Origin: Chryseobacterium sp. Tr-659
Lineage (GTDB): Bacteria > Bacteroidota > Bacteroidia > Flavobacteriales > Weeksellaceae
Direction of reading: 5' to 3'
NCBI RefSeq assembly: GCF_011752975.1
Contig: NZ_VWWP01000007.1
Location: 1 to 64,000 of the forward strand
Length of the DNA: 64,000 nt
Below, piece by piece: positions 9,329-18,900 of this stretch (the stretch's first letter is position 1; each line of letters starts with the position of its first letter). The notes beneath the pieces were generated by a model, which worked only from the letters and a program-made list of their open reading frames with translations, did not search any database and was not told the origin of the DNA. A program made the position numbers and the translations under genes.

Positions 9329-9487
9329 ATGGAACCACAAAAGAAAAACAAACCGAACAGCTTAGTCGTCATCCTTTTTGCACTTATTGTATTAATGATC
9401 ATTGTCTATTTTATACTAGCCATGTTCTTCCCTACTGTTTTTGACCTTATGAACAAAGGAGATATACAACCCGTACCTAATAAGTAA
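9329..9487 (+). CDS. Small single-pass membrane protein (52 aa)
   Basis: This short ORF starts with ATG at 9329 and ends with TAA at 9485-9487. The product has a basic start (MEPQKKNKPN), one strongly hydrophobic helix (about residues 11-34), then a short polar tail ending in PVPNK. It lies 34 bp after the K+ channel gene and just before a strong terminator, so it should be on the same transcript. It could be a channel accessory peptide, but that is inference from position. The reading frame, A-rich leader and clean end before the terminator support it as a real gene. Confidence 0.65.
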   Translation: MEPQKKNKPNSLVVILFALIVLMIIVYFILAMFFPTVFDLMNKGDIQPVPNK

Positions 9488-9518
9488 TATGCAATGAATG
9501 ATTATTGCACAATAATAT

Positions 9519-9548
9519 AAAAGACGGATCATTTCTGATCCGTCTTTT
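9519..9548. terminator. Bidirectional hairpin terminator
   Basis: Perfect 13-bp arms (AAAAGACGGATCA and complement) with a 4-nt loop and a following T run. It separates the K+ channel unit (+) from the convergent T9SS gene ending at 9574 (-). Confidence 0.9.
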
Positions 9549-9573
9549 TTTAATTTATATCTGAATTATTCAG

Positions 9574-11898
9574 TTATTTTTTAATGACTTTAACGGTTTG
9601 TTTTGATCCGTCCTTCATTTCCAGAGTTACTAAATACATTCCTTGTTTCAATTCATTTAAATGTATTGTAGAATCTGGGTTTGCAATAGTTTTCATCAGT
9701 CTTCCTGAAGCATCCATTACCATTATGTTTTTCACGTTCTTCACATCAGAAATGTTCAACACATCGGTAAAAGGATTCGGATACACTTTGATCCCGCTTT
9801 TTGTTTGGGAAACCTCAGATACTGCCAGATTAGCATTTGTAATACTGATATCATCAAGATACAGATAATACTGATTAGCATCTGAGTAAGCATTAAATCC
9901 AAAATAATATATTCCCGTTGTCGGAACAGTAAATGTTATAGATTCTGCATGTAAAGTATTATCATTGATTGACGGATAGTCTGCAATCGGGTTTGTCATC
10001 GCAGATACATTGGCTGAAGTTCCAAAAGCTACTTTTAACTTCTCCGTATAGTCCGTATCGTTATTTCCGTACTTGTAACTGATTGTATACTGCATTCCGG
10101 CCGTTAAATTTAATCCTTGAGTAAAGAACCATGCATCAGCAGGGCTAGAAAAATCATATTCATACTTCAAAACATTAGTATCGAATCCCTGAATATCAGA
10201 AGGCGCAGAATCTGTTATCCAATCGCTTCCCGATCCTGCATTGATATTTTCCGTACAGCCGGGAAGATCAGGAACCGAAACATTTTCAAAGTCTAAAGTA
10301 TAAGGCAGATTTGCGGTTGCACATAACGTAGTGAATGTAGTATAATCACTCCATATACTTTTATCAGAAGCACTGCATGCGGATCTTACCCAAACATAAT
10401 ATGTTGTATTCGGAGCTAAGCTTGGGATATTATAAGTGGTAGCAGTAACTCCCGTAAAATTAGGTGTACTGGTTCCTGTAGGAGCAGTATTGGCTGTACT
10501 GTAATAAATCTCATATCCGTTAGCCGGTGCAGGATTGGATGCCGTCCAGGAAATAGAGGCTCCGGCAGCTGTAATATTTGAATGGGTTAATACTGTAGGC
10601 TCACTGCATGTAGGAGTTACAGCCACATTAATGTCATCAACATATAATCTGTTCATATCAGCATCAGAATACGCCTGGAATCCAAAGTAATAGGTACTTG
10701 TAGTGGCAGGGGTAAAATCTACGAAAGCACTTGTTGCTGCACTGATAATAACATCCGGATAGTCTGCCAGTGTATTTGTCATACCAGCACTTGATGCTGA
10801 AGTTCCATACGCCACTTTTAATTTCTCAGCATAGACTGTTCCTGCTGCATTTCCATATTTATATCTGATTCTGTAGCTAACTCCTGCAGTAAGGTTAATT
10901 CCGTTGGTGAAAAACCAGGTATTTGCAGGGTTTGAAGAATCATACACATATCTGAGAACATTACCTGTAAAGCCCTGATCAGCTAAATTGTACGTCTGCC
11001 ATATATTTCCCGAGCCATCATTAACGGCTGAAGTACAAAGCGGTAAATTCGGAGTATTTAAACTTTCAAAATCCAGTGTGTAAGGTACATTTACAGCAAC
11101 ACAAGCAGTAGTAAACGTAGCCATTTGAGACCATAAACTCTTATCTGTGGCAGTACATACCGAACGTACCCATACATGATAAGCAGTAGCTGGAGTAAGC
11201 ATAGATAAGTCAGCGCTCAGAGTTGTATTCGTTCCGGAAGCTGTAGTAGTTGCCGTTGGAGGTGTAACGGAAGTTGAATAATAATATTCATATCCACCGT
11301 TTGGTGCTGAAGACGAAGCGGTCCATGCAATATGAGCGGAGTTGGATGTAACTGCGGATACCGTTACTCCAGTTGGAGCAAGGCAGGTCGGAACTGCACC
11401 AATCACAACTTTATAATCATGAGCTTCTCCATAACCATCTATGTTACAAGGAATAGGATCACTTAAAAACCGATCTCCAACTCTCATTCTGTAAGTACCT
11501 GGTGTAACGGTAGCAGGAATAATAATCATACCGGATGTAATATCGTTTCCTCCTACTGAAGAGCTGGTACCTGAGGCAACAAGTTCAGGTGTAGTATCAT
11601 CAAAGATTCCGTCATTGTTAAAATCAATCCAGACTCGTACATGCTGACTGCTGTAACCATGTGTAACAGAGAAATCATAGCTCAATCCTGCATTTAGATT
11701 AATTGTCATTGAAGTGTAATCTCCATATGATCCGGAAGAACAGCCGGTATTTGCATGGTTAAACCCTGCGGAAGGAATGGTAAAGGAGTCAATCATATCT
11801 CCCCCGCTACACCCATCGCTAAATTCTGGTATACAATAAGTTTGCGCAAATGAAAAGAAGCCTGTCATTAAAAGGCCAGCAAGTAAAATCTTTTTCAT
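9574..11898 (-). CDS. T9SS cargo: GEVED, fibronectin type III and jelly-roll domains
   Basis: 774 residues from the ATG at 11898, chosen over an ATG 21 bp upstream because it places the signal peptide MKKILLAGLLMTGFFSFAQ at the true N-terminus. After export come a GEVED domain (about 60-165, with WIDFNNDGIFDD), a fibronectin type III domain (about 175-260), a jelly-roll adhesion-like domain (about 265-425), a second FnIII (about 430-525), a second jelly-roll copy (about 530-690) and a T9SS type A tail (about 700-774, 'VYPNPFTD' and 'GMYLVTLEMKDG'). The two FnIII+jelly-roll units are clear internal duplicates. It should be secreted across the outer membrane and held on the surface or released. 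No protease motif is seen, so a role in adhesion or glycan binding is inferred. Confidence 0.92.
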   Translation of the reverse strand: MKKILLAGLLMTGFFSFAQTYCIPEFSDGCSGGDMIDSFTIPSAGFNHANTGCSSGSYGDYTSMTINLNAGLSYDFSVTHGYSSQHVRVWIDFNNDGIFDDTTPELVASGTSSSVGGNDITSGMIIIPATVTPGTYRMRVGDRFLSDPIPCNIDGYGEAHDYKVVIGAVPTCLAPTGVTVSAVTSNSAHIAWTASSSAPNGGYEYYYSTSVTPPTATTTASGTNTTLSADLSMLTPATAYHVWVRSVCTATDKSLWSQMATFTTACVAVNVPYTLDFESLNTPNLPLCTSAVNDGSGNIWQTYNLADQGFTGNVLRYVYDSSNPANTWFFTNGINLTAGVSYRIRYKYGNAAGTVYAEKLKVAYGTSASSAGMTNTLADYPDVIISAATSAFVDFTPATTSTYYFGFQAYSDADMNRLYVDDINVAVTPTCSEPTVLTHSNITAAGASISWTASNPAPANGYEIYYSTANTAPTGTSTPNFTGVTATTYNIPSLAPNTTYYVWVRSACSASDKSIWSDYTTFTTLCATANLPYTLDFENVSVPDLPGCTENINAGSGSDWITDSAPSDIQGFDTNVLKYEYDFSSPADAWFFTQGLNLTAGMQYTISYKYGNNDTDYTEKLKVAFGTSANVSAMTNPIADYPSINDNTLHAESITFTVPTTGIYYFGFNAYSDANQYYLYLDDISITNANLAVSEVSQTKSGIKVYPNPFTDVLNISDVKNVKNIMVMDASGRLMKTIANPDSTIHLNELKQGMYLVTLEMKDGSKQTVKVIKK

Positions 11899-12055
11899 AC
11901 AATAATATTTATAACCCAAATCTAGTAAAATTCGACATTAAAACATAAAATTTTTATATAAAATTCAATAAATACAAAATTTTTTTCATCATCTGTAAAA
12001 TTCATAAAATACTCTACTATTCCTTTCCATATGTTTTCTATTTTGGGTAAAAAAA

Positions 12056-12079
12056 AGAGACCGCCCTAAGGCAGTCTCT
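12056..12079 (-). terminator. Hairpin terminator
   Basis: A 10-bp stem with a 4-nt loop and, on the minus strand, a following T run. One pair is G-U only on the minus strand, matching the gene that ends at 12102. Confidence 0.8.
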
Positions 12080-12101
12080 CTCGTGTGTTAAAAAAAATAA
12101 A

Positions 12102-15100
12102 TTATTTTTTAATGGCTTTAACGGTTTGTTTAGTTCCGTCTTTCATATTCAATACCACTAAATACATTCCTTCTTTCAAGTCTCTTAACTGAAGTACTGA
12201 AGACGGGTTTTCAATAGTCTTCACCAGTCTTCCGGCAAGATCAATCACTGAAACAGATTGTACTTTTGATACATCAGAGATTGTCAATGTATCAGTAAAT
12301 GGATTAGGATACACTTTGATACTATTATCTTTTCCAGCCACTTCAGAAGTTCCAAGGCACGCTGAATCCACAGTTACCACAACCGGTTGTCTTGCACTTT
12401 CACAACCACTTGAGAACTTCCAGTTATAGATATAATACCAGTAATTAGGACCAGAAGAGAAACTATTACCTGTTACACTTACCACGCCTGATGTAATCGG
12501 ATAGTTAGCTCCATCCGTATTTCTATTCAGGTAGATCTGCACTCCGGCCCCTTGTCCGATTCTGTATCCTGTTCCCGCAGGTAACGCATAATTAAGATTA
12601 ATTGTTTGTGGAGTTGTTCCATCATTAACCGCAACTGTATAAGGAACAGAAAGCAAAGTAACACCAGCGTTATTTTTGATTTCTATTGCAGAGCTGGTTC
12701 CTATAGCCGCTGAAGAAGTAGGGAAAACATCAATACTATATAATGTGATCGGAGACGCCACATCAAATATCTGATAATACATATTAATATCATAATTTGA
12801 AGAGCTAATACTTCCGAACGTTGATGGATTTACCGGACCAACAACACCTACGGCACTGTTATTTTTAGCAGATACATAATAAGTAGTTGTTGAAGAAATA
12901 ACAGGTGTTGTATAAGAATTACCTGTTCCTAGCGGAGTTACCGCCGTGTTGCTATCATACCATGAAATAGTTGCCCCCGCATCTGCAGTTGCAGAAATAG
13001 TTGCAGTTCCTGAAGCCCCACAAATAGTAGCCGGAGTTGCACTTAAAAGCGCCGGTGGCTGACACAGCGTTCTAAATGTAGCCATTAAAGACCAAACGCT
13101 CATATCTGTTCCGCTGCAGTGAGATCTTACCCAAACATAATAAGTTGTAGAAGGAGCTAACGAAGACAAAGGTGTAGAAAGTCCCGGAACTCCGTTAATA
13201 TTAGGGTTAGCAGCACTTGTAGGAGCTGTATTCGATGTACTGTAATACACATCATAACCACCTGCCGGAGGTGTTGTGGAAGCAGTCCACGAAAGATTAG
13301 CTGAATTAGGTGTAATTGTACCAACAGTTAATGCGGTAGGCTCTATACAAGTTGGTATTTTTTCAACAAAAACATCATCCAGATAGATACCTCTTGCAGA
13401 TCCTCCTAAGCCGTGTTTAATTGCTAAATACTGATCAGAACCAGCAGGGATAGTTACCAAATAGGATGCCCATGAAGAAGTAAGGCTAATACTGCTTCCA
13501 ACAGCAGTAAAAGATGCTGGGTTAGAAGGATTGGAAAGCGTTCCTACCTGTAAAGTATACCCTGTACTGCCTCCTTTTGCCATGAATCTTACCTGTCTTG
13601 TACCATCTGTTAAATTTGTGGTTTGCGGTGAAACCAGCATTATATTTCCGGTGGTATCACTACTATTGTATAAATAATAGCAATTAGGCGAGGTGTTAGG
13701 GGAAGTACTAGATACATACCCATATCCTGCACTGTTTGCAGTTTCTACATAAGACCAGCAAAGAGGGGCATTAGTATTAGTGGATGAACCTGTAGCTGTA
13801 GTGTCAAAGTTCTGAGCATACGGCGCGTTGGTAGCTGAACAGATTGTTGAGAAACTTCTTTCTGTACAATTAGTAGAGCTTTGTGTTGCTGTATAAGCAC
13901 CTATTGAATAATAATAGATGGTAGAATTATTAAGAGGTGTAGGTAAAGTATACGTAGTTACATTTCCTACATCTGCATTATTCAGAACATCTGCTGCTCC
14001 GGGTGTAGTACCTATTCTCAGCTTATATCCGCTTACTCCTGTTACCGCAGACCATGTAAATGTTGGTGTCAGCGAAACTGCCGCTGCCGAAGCTGCCGGA
14101 GCAGATACCGTAGGACAGATTGATAATGTAGTGAACGTTCTTTCTGAGCAGCCTACAGAGGTATTTGTAGCATTGTAAGAATTGATTGTATAATAATATT
14201 TCGTATTATAATTCAGCTCATTAGGAAGCGTGTAAGTAAGCACGTTTCCAACATCAAAACCATTCAGGACATCTGTTCCTCCTGATGTAGTTCCAATGGA
14301 GATTTTATATCCTGTGGCTTCAGCATTTGACGCCCATGTAAATGTAGGTTTTACAGCAACTCCCGTAGCACTGGAGCTTGGTGCAGACACTGTAGGACAC
14401 AATGTTAAAGTTGTGAAATTTCTTTCCGTACAGCTTGAAGATGTTAAAGCACCGCTATATGAGTTTACTGTATAATAATATTTTGTATTGTAATTAAGCG
14501 GTGTCCCGTTGTAAGTATAGGTAGTTACATTCCCTACATCCATGTTATTCATCACGTCTGTACCGCCTGTGGTTGTTCCGATAGAAATCCTATATCCTGT
14601 TGCGGCATCAGATGCTGTCCAGGTAAAAACAGGAGTTCTTGAAACGTTTGTTGCAGAAGAAGACGGTGCTGAAACTGTTGGACAAGGAATTGTCTTTGTT
14701 ATAAAACTTCTTTCTGTACATCCCGTTGCCACTCCCATTGTATTTTTAGGAGAAACAGTAAGATAATAGGTTGTCATGTAAGACAACTGTGAAGCCGCCG
14801 GAACCGTGTAACTTGTCACTAGCCCTACATCCACATTATTCATAATATTGTTACCTCCCGGTGTTGTTCCAAGATTTACAACATAAGAAGTTGCTCCTGA
14901 TGCTGTAGCCCAGCTGAAGGTAGGAGTAAGAGAAACTCCTGTAGCCCCGACTGCCGGTGCTGATATTGCACTACATGCGGGCGGTGATGCTGGTGTCAAT
15001 CCCAACACTTGCATTACGGACCTGTATCCAGACTGCGTACCTGTAATTGTAGGTGCTGCAGGATCCGGGTTAGTAGTGTCATTTCTATAGTATAGACTGG

Positions 15101-15596
15101 AGTTTGAAGCTACAGAATATTTATAGAAATACTCACTGGTTCCTCCTGCAGTATCATATCCATCTTTATTTTCATCAATAGCAACCACCAGATTATCTAC
15201 ATTATTGTAAGCAAAAGGGGTAGTAAATGTTACATCTACCATTCCGTTATTGTTGGTAACTGTACCGGCAAAAACCTGGGTAAGGGAAGATATTGGCACC
15301 CATGAAGTACTTGTTGCAAATGTATCATTTGGGGTGTGTCCCAGATACACTACAATTTCATTCGAGTTCAGTAAAGTCGCAGTACTTCCTAAAAAGAACC
15401 TTAGTCCTGTGATATTCCCTGCGGTTGTATTCAGCTCTGTCTTTTTAATAATCTGCTGACAATAGGAAAATTTGTAGTAATTACTCCAAGGTATCGCATC
15501 AGAGGAACTGGTAATGGATGTACCACTTCCTAACTGAAGTTGTGCAGATGCTCCTATTCCGAGAGCCAGCATGCACATGAGTAGAATTTTCTTCAT
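12102..15596 (-). CDS. T9SS cargo: multi-repeat fibronectin/Ig-like surface protein
   Basis: 1164 residues with signal peptide MKKILLMCMLALGIGASAQ. An N-terminal beta domain (about 20-205) is followed by four tandem repeats of about 95 residues (about 205-583). Each opens with a Cys-containing 'CPTVSAPSSSAT' type segment, carries 'GTTxGGxDV(M/L)N' and ends 'C(T/S)ER(S/N)FTT'. Next come a jelly-roll domain (about 585-755), an FnIII domain like those of the neighbouring cargo gene (about 755-850), an Ig-like domain typical of gliding/adhesion proteins (about 850-925), another beta region and a T9SS tail (about 1090-1164). Tail and FnIII closely resemble the gene at 9574-11898, so the two probably arose from shared modules. 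Likely a surface adhesin; no enzymatic motif is visible. Confidence 0.92.
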   Translation of the reverse strand: MKKILLMCMLALGIGASAQLQLGSGTSITSSSDAIPWSNYYKFSYCQQIIKKTELNTTAGNITGLRFFLGSTATLLNSNEIVVYLGHTPNDTFATSTSWVPISSLTQVFAGTVTNNNGMVDVTFTTPFAYNNVDNLVVAIDENKDGYDTAGGTSEYFYKYSVASNSSLYYRNDTTNPDPAAPTITGTQSGYRSVMQVLGLTPASPPACSAISAPAVGATGVSLTPTFSWATASGATSYVVNLGTTPGGNNIMNNVDVGLVTSYTVPAASQLSYMTTYYLTVSPKNTMGVATGCTERSFITKTIPCPTVSAPSSSATNVSRTPVFTWTASDAATGYRISIGTTTGGTDVMNNMDVGNVTTYTYNGTPLNYNTKYYYTVNSYSGALTSSSCTERNFTTLTLCPTVSAPSSSATGVAVKPTFTWASNAEATGYKISIGTTSGGTDVLNGFDVGNVLTYTLPNELNYNTKYYYTINSYNATNTSVGCSERTFTTLSICPTVSAPAASAAAVSLTPTFTWSAVTGVSGYKLRIGTTPGAADVLNNADVGNVTTYTLPTPLNNSTIYYYSIGAYTATQSSTNCTERSFSTICSATNAPYAQNFDTTATGSSTNTNAPLCWSYVETANSAGYGYVSSTSPNTSPNCYYLYNSSDTTGNIMLVSPQTTNLTDGTRQVRFMAKGGSTGYTLQVGTLSNPSNPASFTAVGSSISLTSSWASYLVTIPAGSDQYLAIKHGLGGSARGIYLDDVFVEKIPTCIEPTALTVGTITPNSANLSWTASTTPPAGGYDVYYSTSNTAPTSAANPNINGVPGLSTPLSSLAPSTTYYVWVRSHCSGTDMSVWSLMATFRTLCQPPALLSATPATICGASGTATISATADAGATISWYDSNTAVTPLGTGNSYTTPVISSTTTYYVSAKNNSAVGVVGPVNPSTFGSISSSNYDINMYYQIFDVASPITLYSIDVFPTSSAAIGTSSAIEIKNNAGVTLLSVPYTVAVNDGTTPQTINLNYALPAGTGYRIGQGAGVQIYLNRNTDGANYPITSGVVSVTGNSFSSGPNYWYYIYNWKFSSGCESARQPVVVTVDSACLGTSEVAGKDNSIKVYPNPFTDTLTISDVSKVQSVSVIDLAGRLVKTIENPSSVLQLRDLKEGMYLVVLNMKDGTKQTVKAIKK

Positions 15597-15932
15597 AAAT
15601 AGTAATAATAATAATTGTTAGGGCGGTAAATGTATAAATATTAATCCAAATATTAAAAAATATCATAAAATATTAAACAAAAACTCATAATAACATTATT
15701 ATTTTACAATAAAATCAAACAGTTATTTAATTTTAATAAATATTTCGCAAATCAATGAAAAACAATATGTATTTAAAGATCAAATAGTTACGTTTAATTC
15801 ACTCAAAATCGGTTCATGAAAAATTTTCTACTTAACATAAAAAAATATTAAAAAAATTACTACAATTCAAACAATAAGTAAACAAAAAAAAGTGACCCAA
15901 AAGCCACTTTTATTTTTGTTGTTATTTATTTT
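15597..15932. other. Intergenic region (336 bp)
   Basis: Very AT-rich spacer between dnaE (ending at 15933) and the T9SS gene starting at 15596, both minus strand. It carries the dnaE terminator at 15888-15911 and must hold the T9SS gene promoter. A minus-strand TACATTTA box close to that gene is one base from the -7 consensus. Nothing else is visible. Confidence 0.6.
15888..15911 (-). terminator. Hairpin terminator of dnaE
   Basis: A 9-bp stem (minus strand AAAAGTGGC with GTCACTTTT, one G-U pair) and a 6-nt loop, followed by a T run. It lies 22 bp past the dnaE stop. Confidence 0.8.
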
Positions 15933-18900
15933 TTAATTCAGATAGAACTCATATTTATTGAGCAGCTGAATTTCTTTTATCAGATCTCCGTTCAGATCTA
16001 CTGAATGTTTCATAGACTGCACTTCAATATGAGAATCATCTTCAATGTTTTTAATAAAAAATTTCAGCTTTTGATTTCCTTTATTACGATCGAGAACAGT
16101 CCTGAAAAAGTCCAGATCTTCAGGTCTTACATCCATTACATCCATCACCAGAGATATACTCTTAGCAAACCTTTCAAATGCTTCCTGAAGCTCGATTACA
16201 TCATTTACATTAACAAAAACTCTCCCATCCTTTACCTGGGCAAATTTAATTTTAAAAATAACAAACCGCTGCACTTCAAGCTTTTCTTTCAACCTCATAT
16301 AGTCTCTGTCTCCCAATCTGAAAGAGTATGAACCTGAATAATCCTCCAGGGTTACAAAAGCCACTTTTTCGCCACTTCTGAAGCCATCCTGAACTCTGTA
16401 CTCCGTAATCAAGCCAGCTACAGTATATTCTTTCCCTGCGCCTCCGTTTTCTCTTTCTTTCTGAAGTGTTTTCCAGTCTTTCTTTTTCTCTTCGAATAAT
16501 TCTTCCTGCTTATTGGCAAAAGCCTGTTCTTTATAAGCATCTACCTCATCCAGGTTTAAGAAAAGGAAATTACCTTTGGGTTCTGCCTTTTTGGTTACTT
16601 CTTCTACAACTTCCTCTTCCCCTGCTGATAAATCATCTGAAACAATCTCTGCAAGATCAACCGTTTCATCCTGTGAATCCTGCTCCAGAACAGGAGCTTC
16701 ATCTGTGACCACCTTTTCTTCTTCATCTTTTTCCAGCACTGCTTTTTTAGAAAGCTGTCCCTGCATAAATTGGAACTGGTATTTAAACTCATCCAATGGG
16801 TGTGCGGAAAGATAGAACCCAATGATTTCTTTTTCTTTGTTAAGCTTATGCATATTCGGCCATTCCGGACATGGCGCAAGTTTTGGCTGCTCGATCTGAA
16901 CTTCTTCCGCAAAATCCGCAAATAGAGAATGTTCCATCTCATTTTTACTTTCCTGAAAACTCTGGCCATATCTGATCAGTCTTTCAAGATTTGTTCTTCC
17001 AGCCATATCGATATCAAAATACTGACCTCTATGGAAAGAGTCCAATTCATCAAAAGCTCCGGCCAGCACCAAACTTTCCGCCACTCTCTTATTCATTTGA
17101 GAAGGCAATATTCTTTCAAAGAAATCGTAAATATTTTTAAATCTTCCGTTTTCTCTTTCTCTTGTGATCGCTTCACTCGGCCCTTCCCCGATTCCTTTAA
17201 TTGCACCTAATCCAAAACGGATCTGCCCTTTTTCGTTTACGGAGAATTTATATTGAGATTCATTCACATCCGGTCCTAAAACATCAACTCCCATACTTTT
17301 GCAATCTTCCATGAACATGGTAATTGAATCTGTATTGTTAATGTTGTTACTCATTACACTCGCCATGTATTCTGCGGGATAGTTTGCTTTCAAAAACGCT
17401 GTCTGGTAAGCGATAAATGCATAACAGGTAGAGTGTGATTTGTTGAAGGCATATTCTGCAAAGGCCTTCCAGTCATTCCAGATCTTTTCTAACCTTTCTT
17501 CATTCAGATTGTTCTTTCTTCCTCCTTCAATAAATTTAGGATACATCTTGTTCAGAACATCGATCTGCTTTTTACCCATTGCTTTTCTGAGGGTATCTGC
17601 CTCACCTTTTGTAAAATTGGCCAGCTTCTGAGACAAAAGCATTACCTGCTCCTGATAAACGGTAATTCCGTAAGTTTCTTTTAAATACTCTTCTGTTTCC
17701 GGTAAGTCGTAAACAATTTCTTCAATTCCATGTTTTCTGTTAATGAAATTCGGGATATATTTAATCGGGCCCGGACGGTACAATGCGTTCATGGCAATAA
17801 GATCGGCAAAAACAGTTGGTTTAAGCTCTCTCATATACTTTTGCATTCCGGGACTTTCATACTGGAAAATCCCCACCGTTCTACCTTCTTTAAACAATTG
17901 ATAGGTTTTGGTATCATCCAACGGAATAAGATCCGGATCAATATCCAGCCCATATCTTGCTTTTACCAGCTTCAGTGCATCTTTAATGATCGTCAGGGTT
18001 CTAAGGCCCAGGAAGTCCATTTTCAAAAGCCCTGCACTTTCCGCTACCGAGTTATCAAACTGCGATACGAGGATATCGGCATCTTTTGCTGCAATGGTTA
18101 CCGGAACAAGATTACTTACATCTTCAGGAGTAATGATTACACCACAAGCATGAATACCTGTATTCCTGATACATCCTTCCATTTTTTTCGCACTCGCAAG
18201 TACGCCATGGCGGGCATCATCCGGACTATCAAGAACATACCTCATCTCATCGACAAGCATCTGTTCTTCTGGTTTCAGTTTATCATATTTTGCTAAAGCT
18301 TTCGCTATATTCATTCCTGGTGTGGAAGGAATCAGCTTGGCAATATTATTGGTATCAGGAATCGGAACATCCAGCACTCTTCCTGCATCTTTAATGGCAG
18401 ATTTTCCACCAAGAACGGAATAGGTAATGATCTGCGCCACCTGACTCTGTCCGTATTTGTCGATTACCCATTTGATAATCCTGTCTCTTCCTTCATCATC
18501 AAAATCGATATCAATATCAGGCATCGATACCCTTTCCGGGTTCAGGAATCTCTCAAAAAGGAGATCATATTTAATAGGATCCACATTGGTGATCCCTATA
18601 CAGTAAGCTACTGCTGATCCGGCAGCCGATCCCCTTCCTGGACCTACCCATACTCCCATATTACGGGCTTCATTACAGAAGTCCTGCACAATAAGGAAGT
18701 ATCCCGGATAACCGGTATTGGCAATTACTTCCAGCTCGAAATCAAGACGTTCTTTGATCTCATCAGTAATCCCGCCAAACTGGTCATATCTTCTTTTGGC
18801 TCCTTCATATGTTAGATGGGTAAGATAAGCCATTTCCCCTCTTTTTCCTCCGTCTACCTCATCTTCAGCATGGATAAATTCTTCCGGAATATCAAATTTA

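Noticed and set aside
17730..18296. 188-codon ORF opposite dnaE
   Set aside because: It lies wholly antisense to the well-supported polymerase palm region; a frame shadow.
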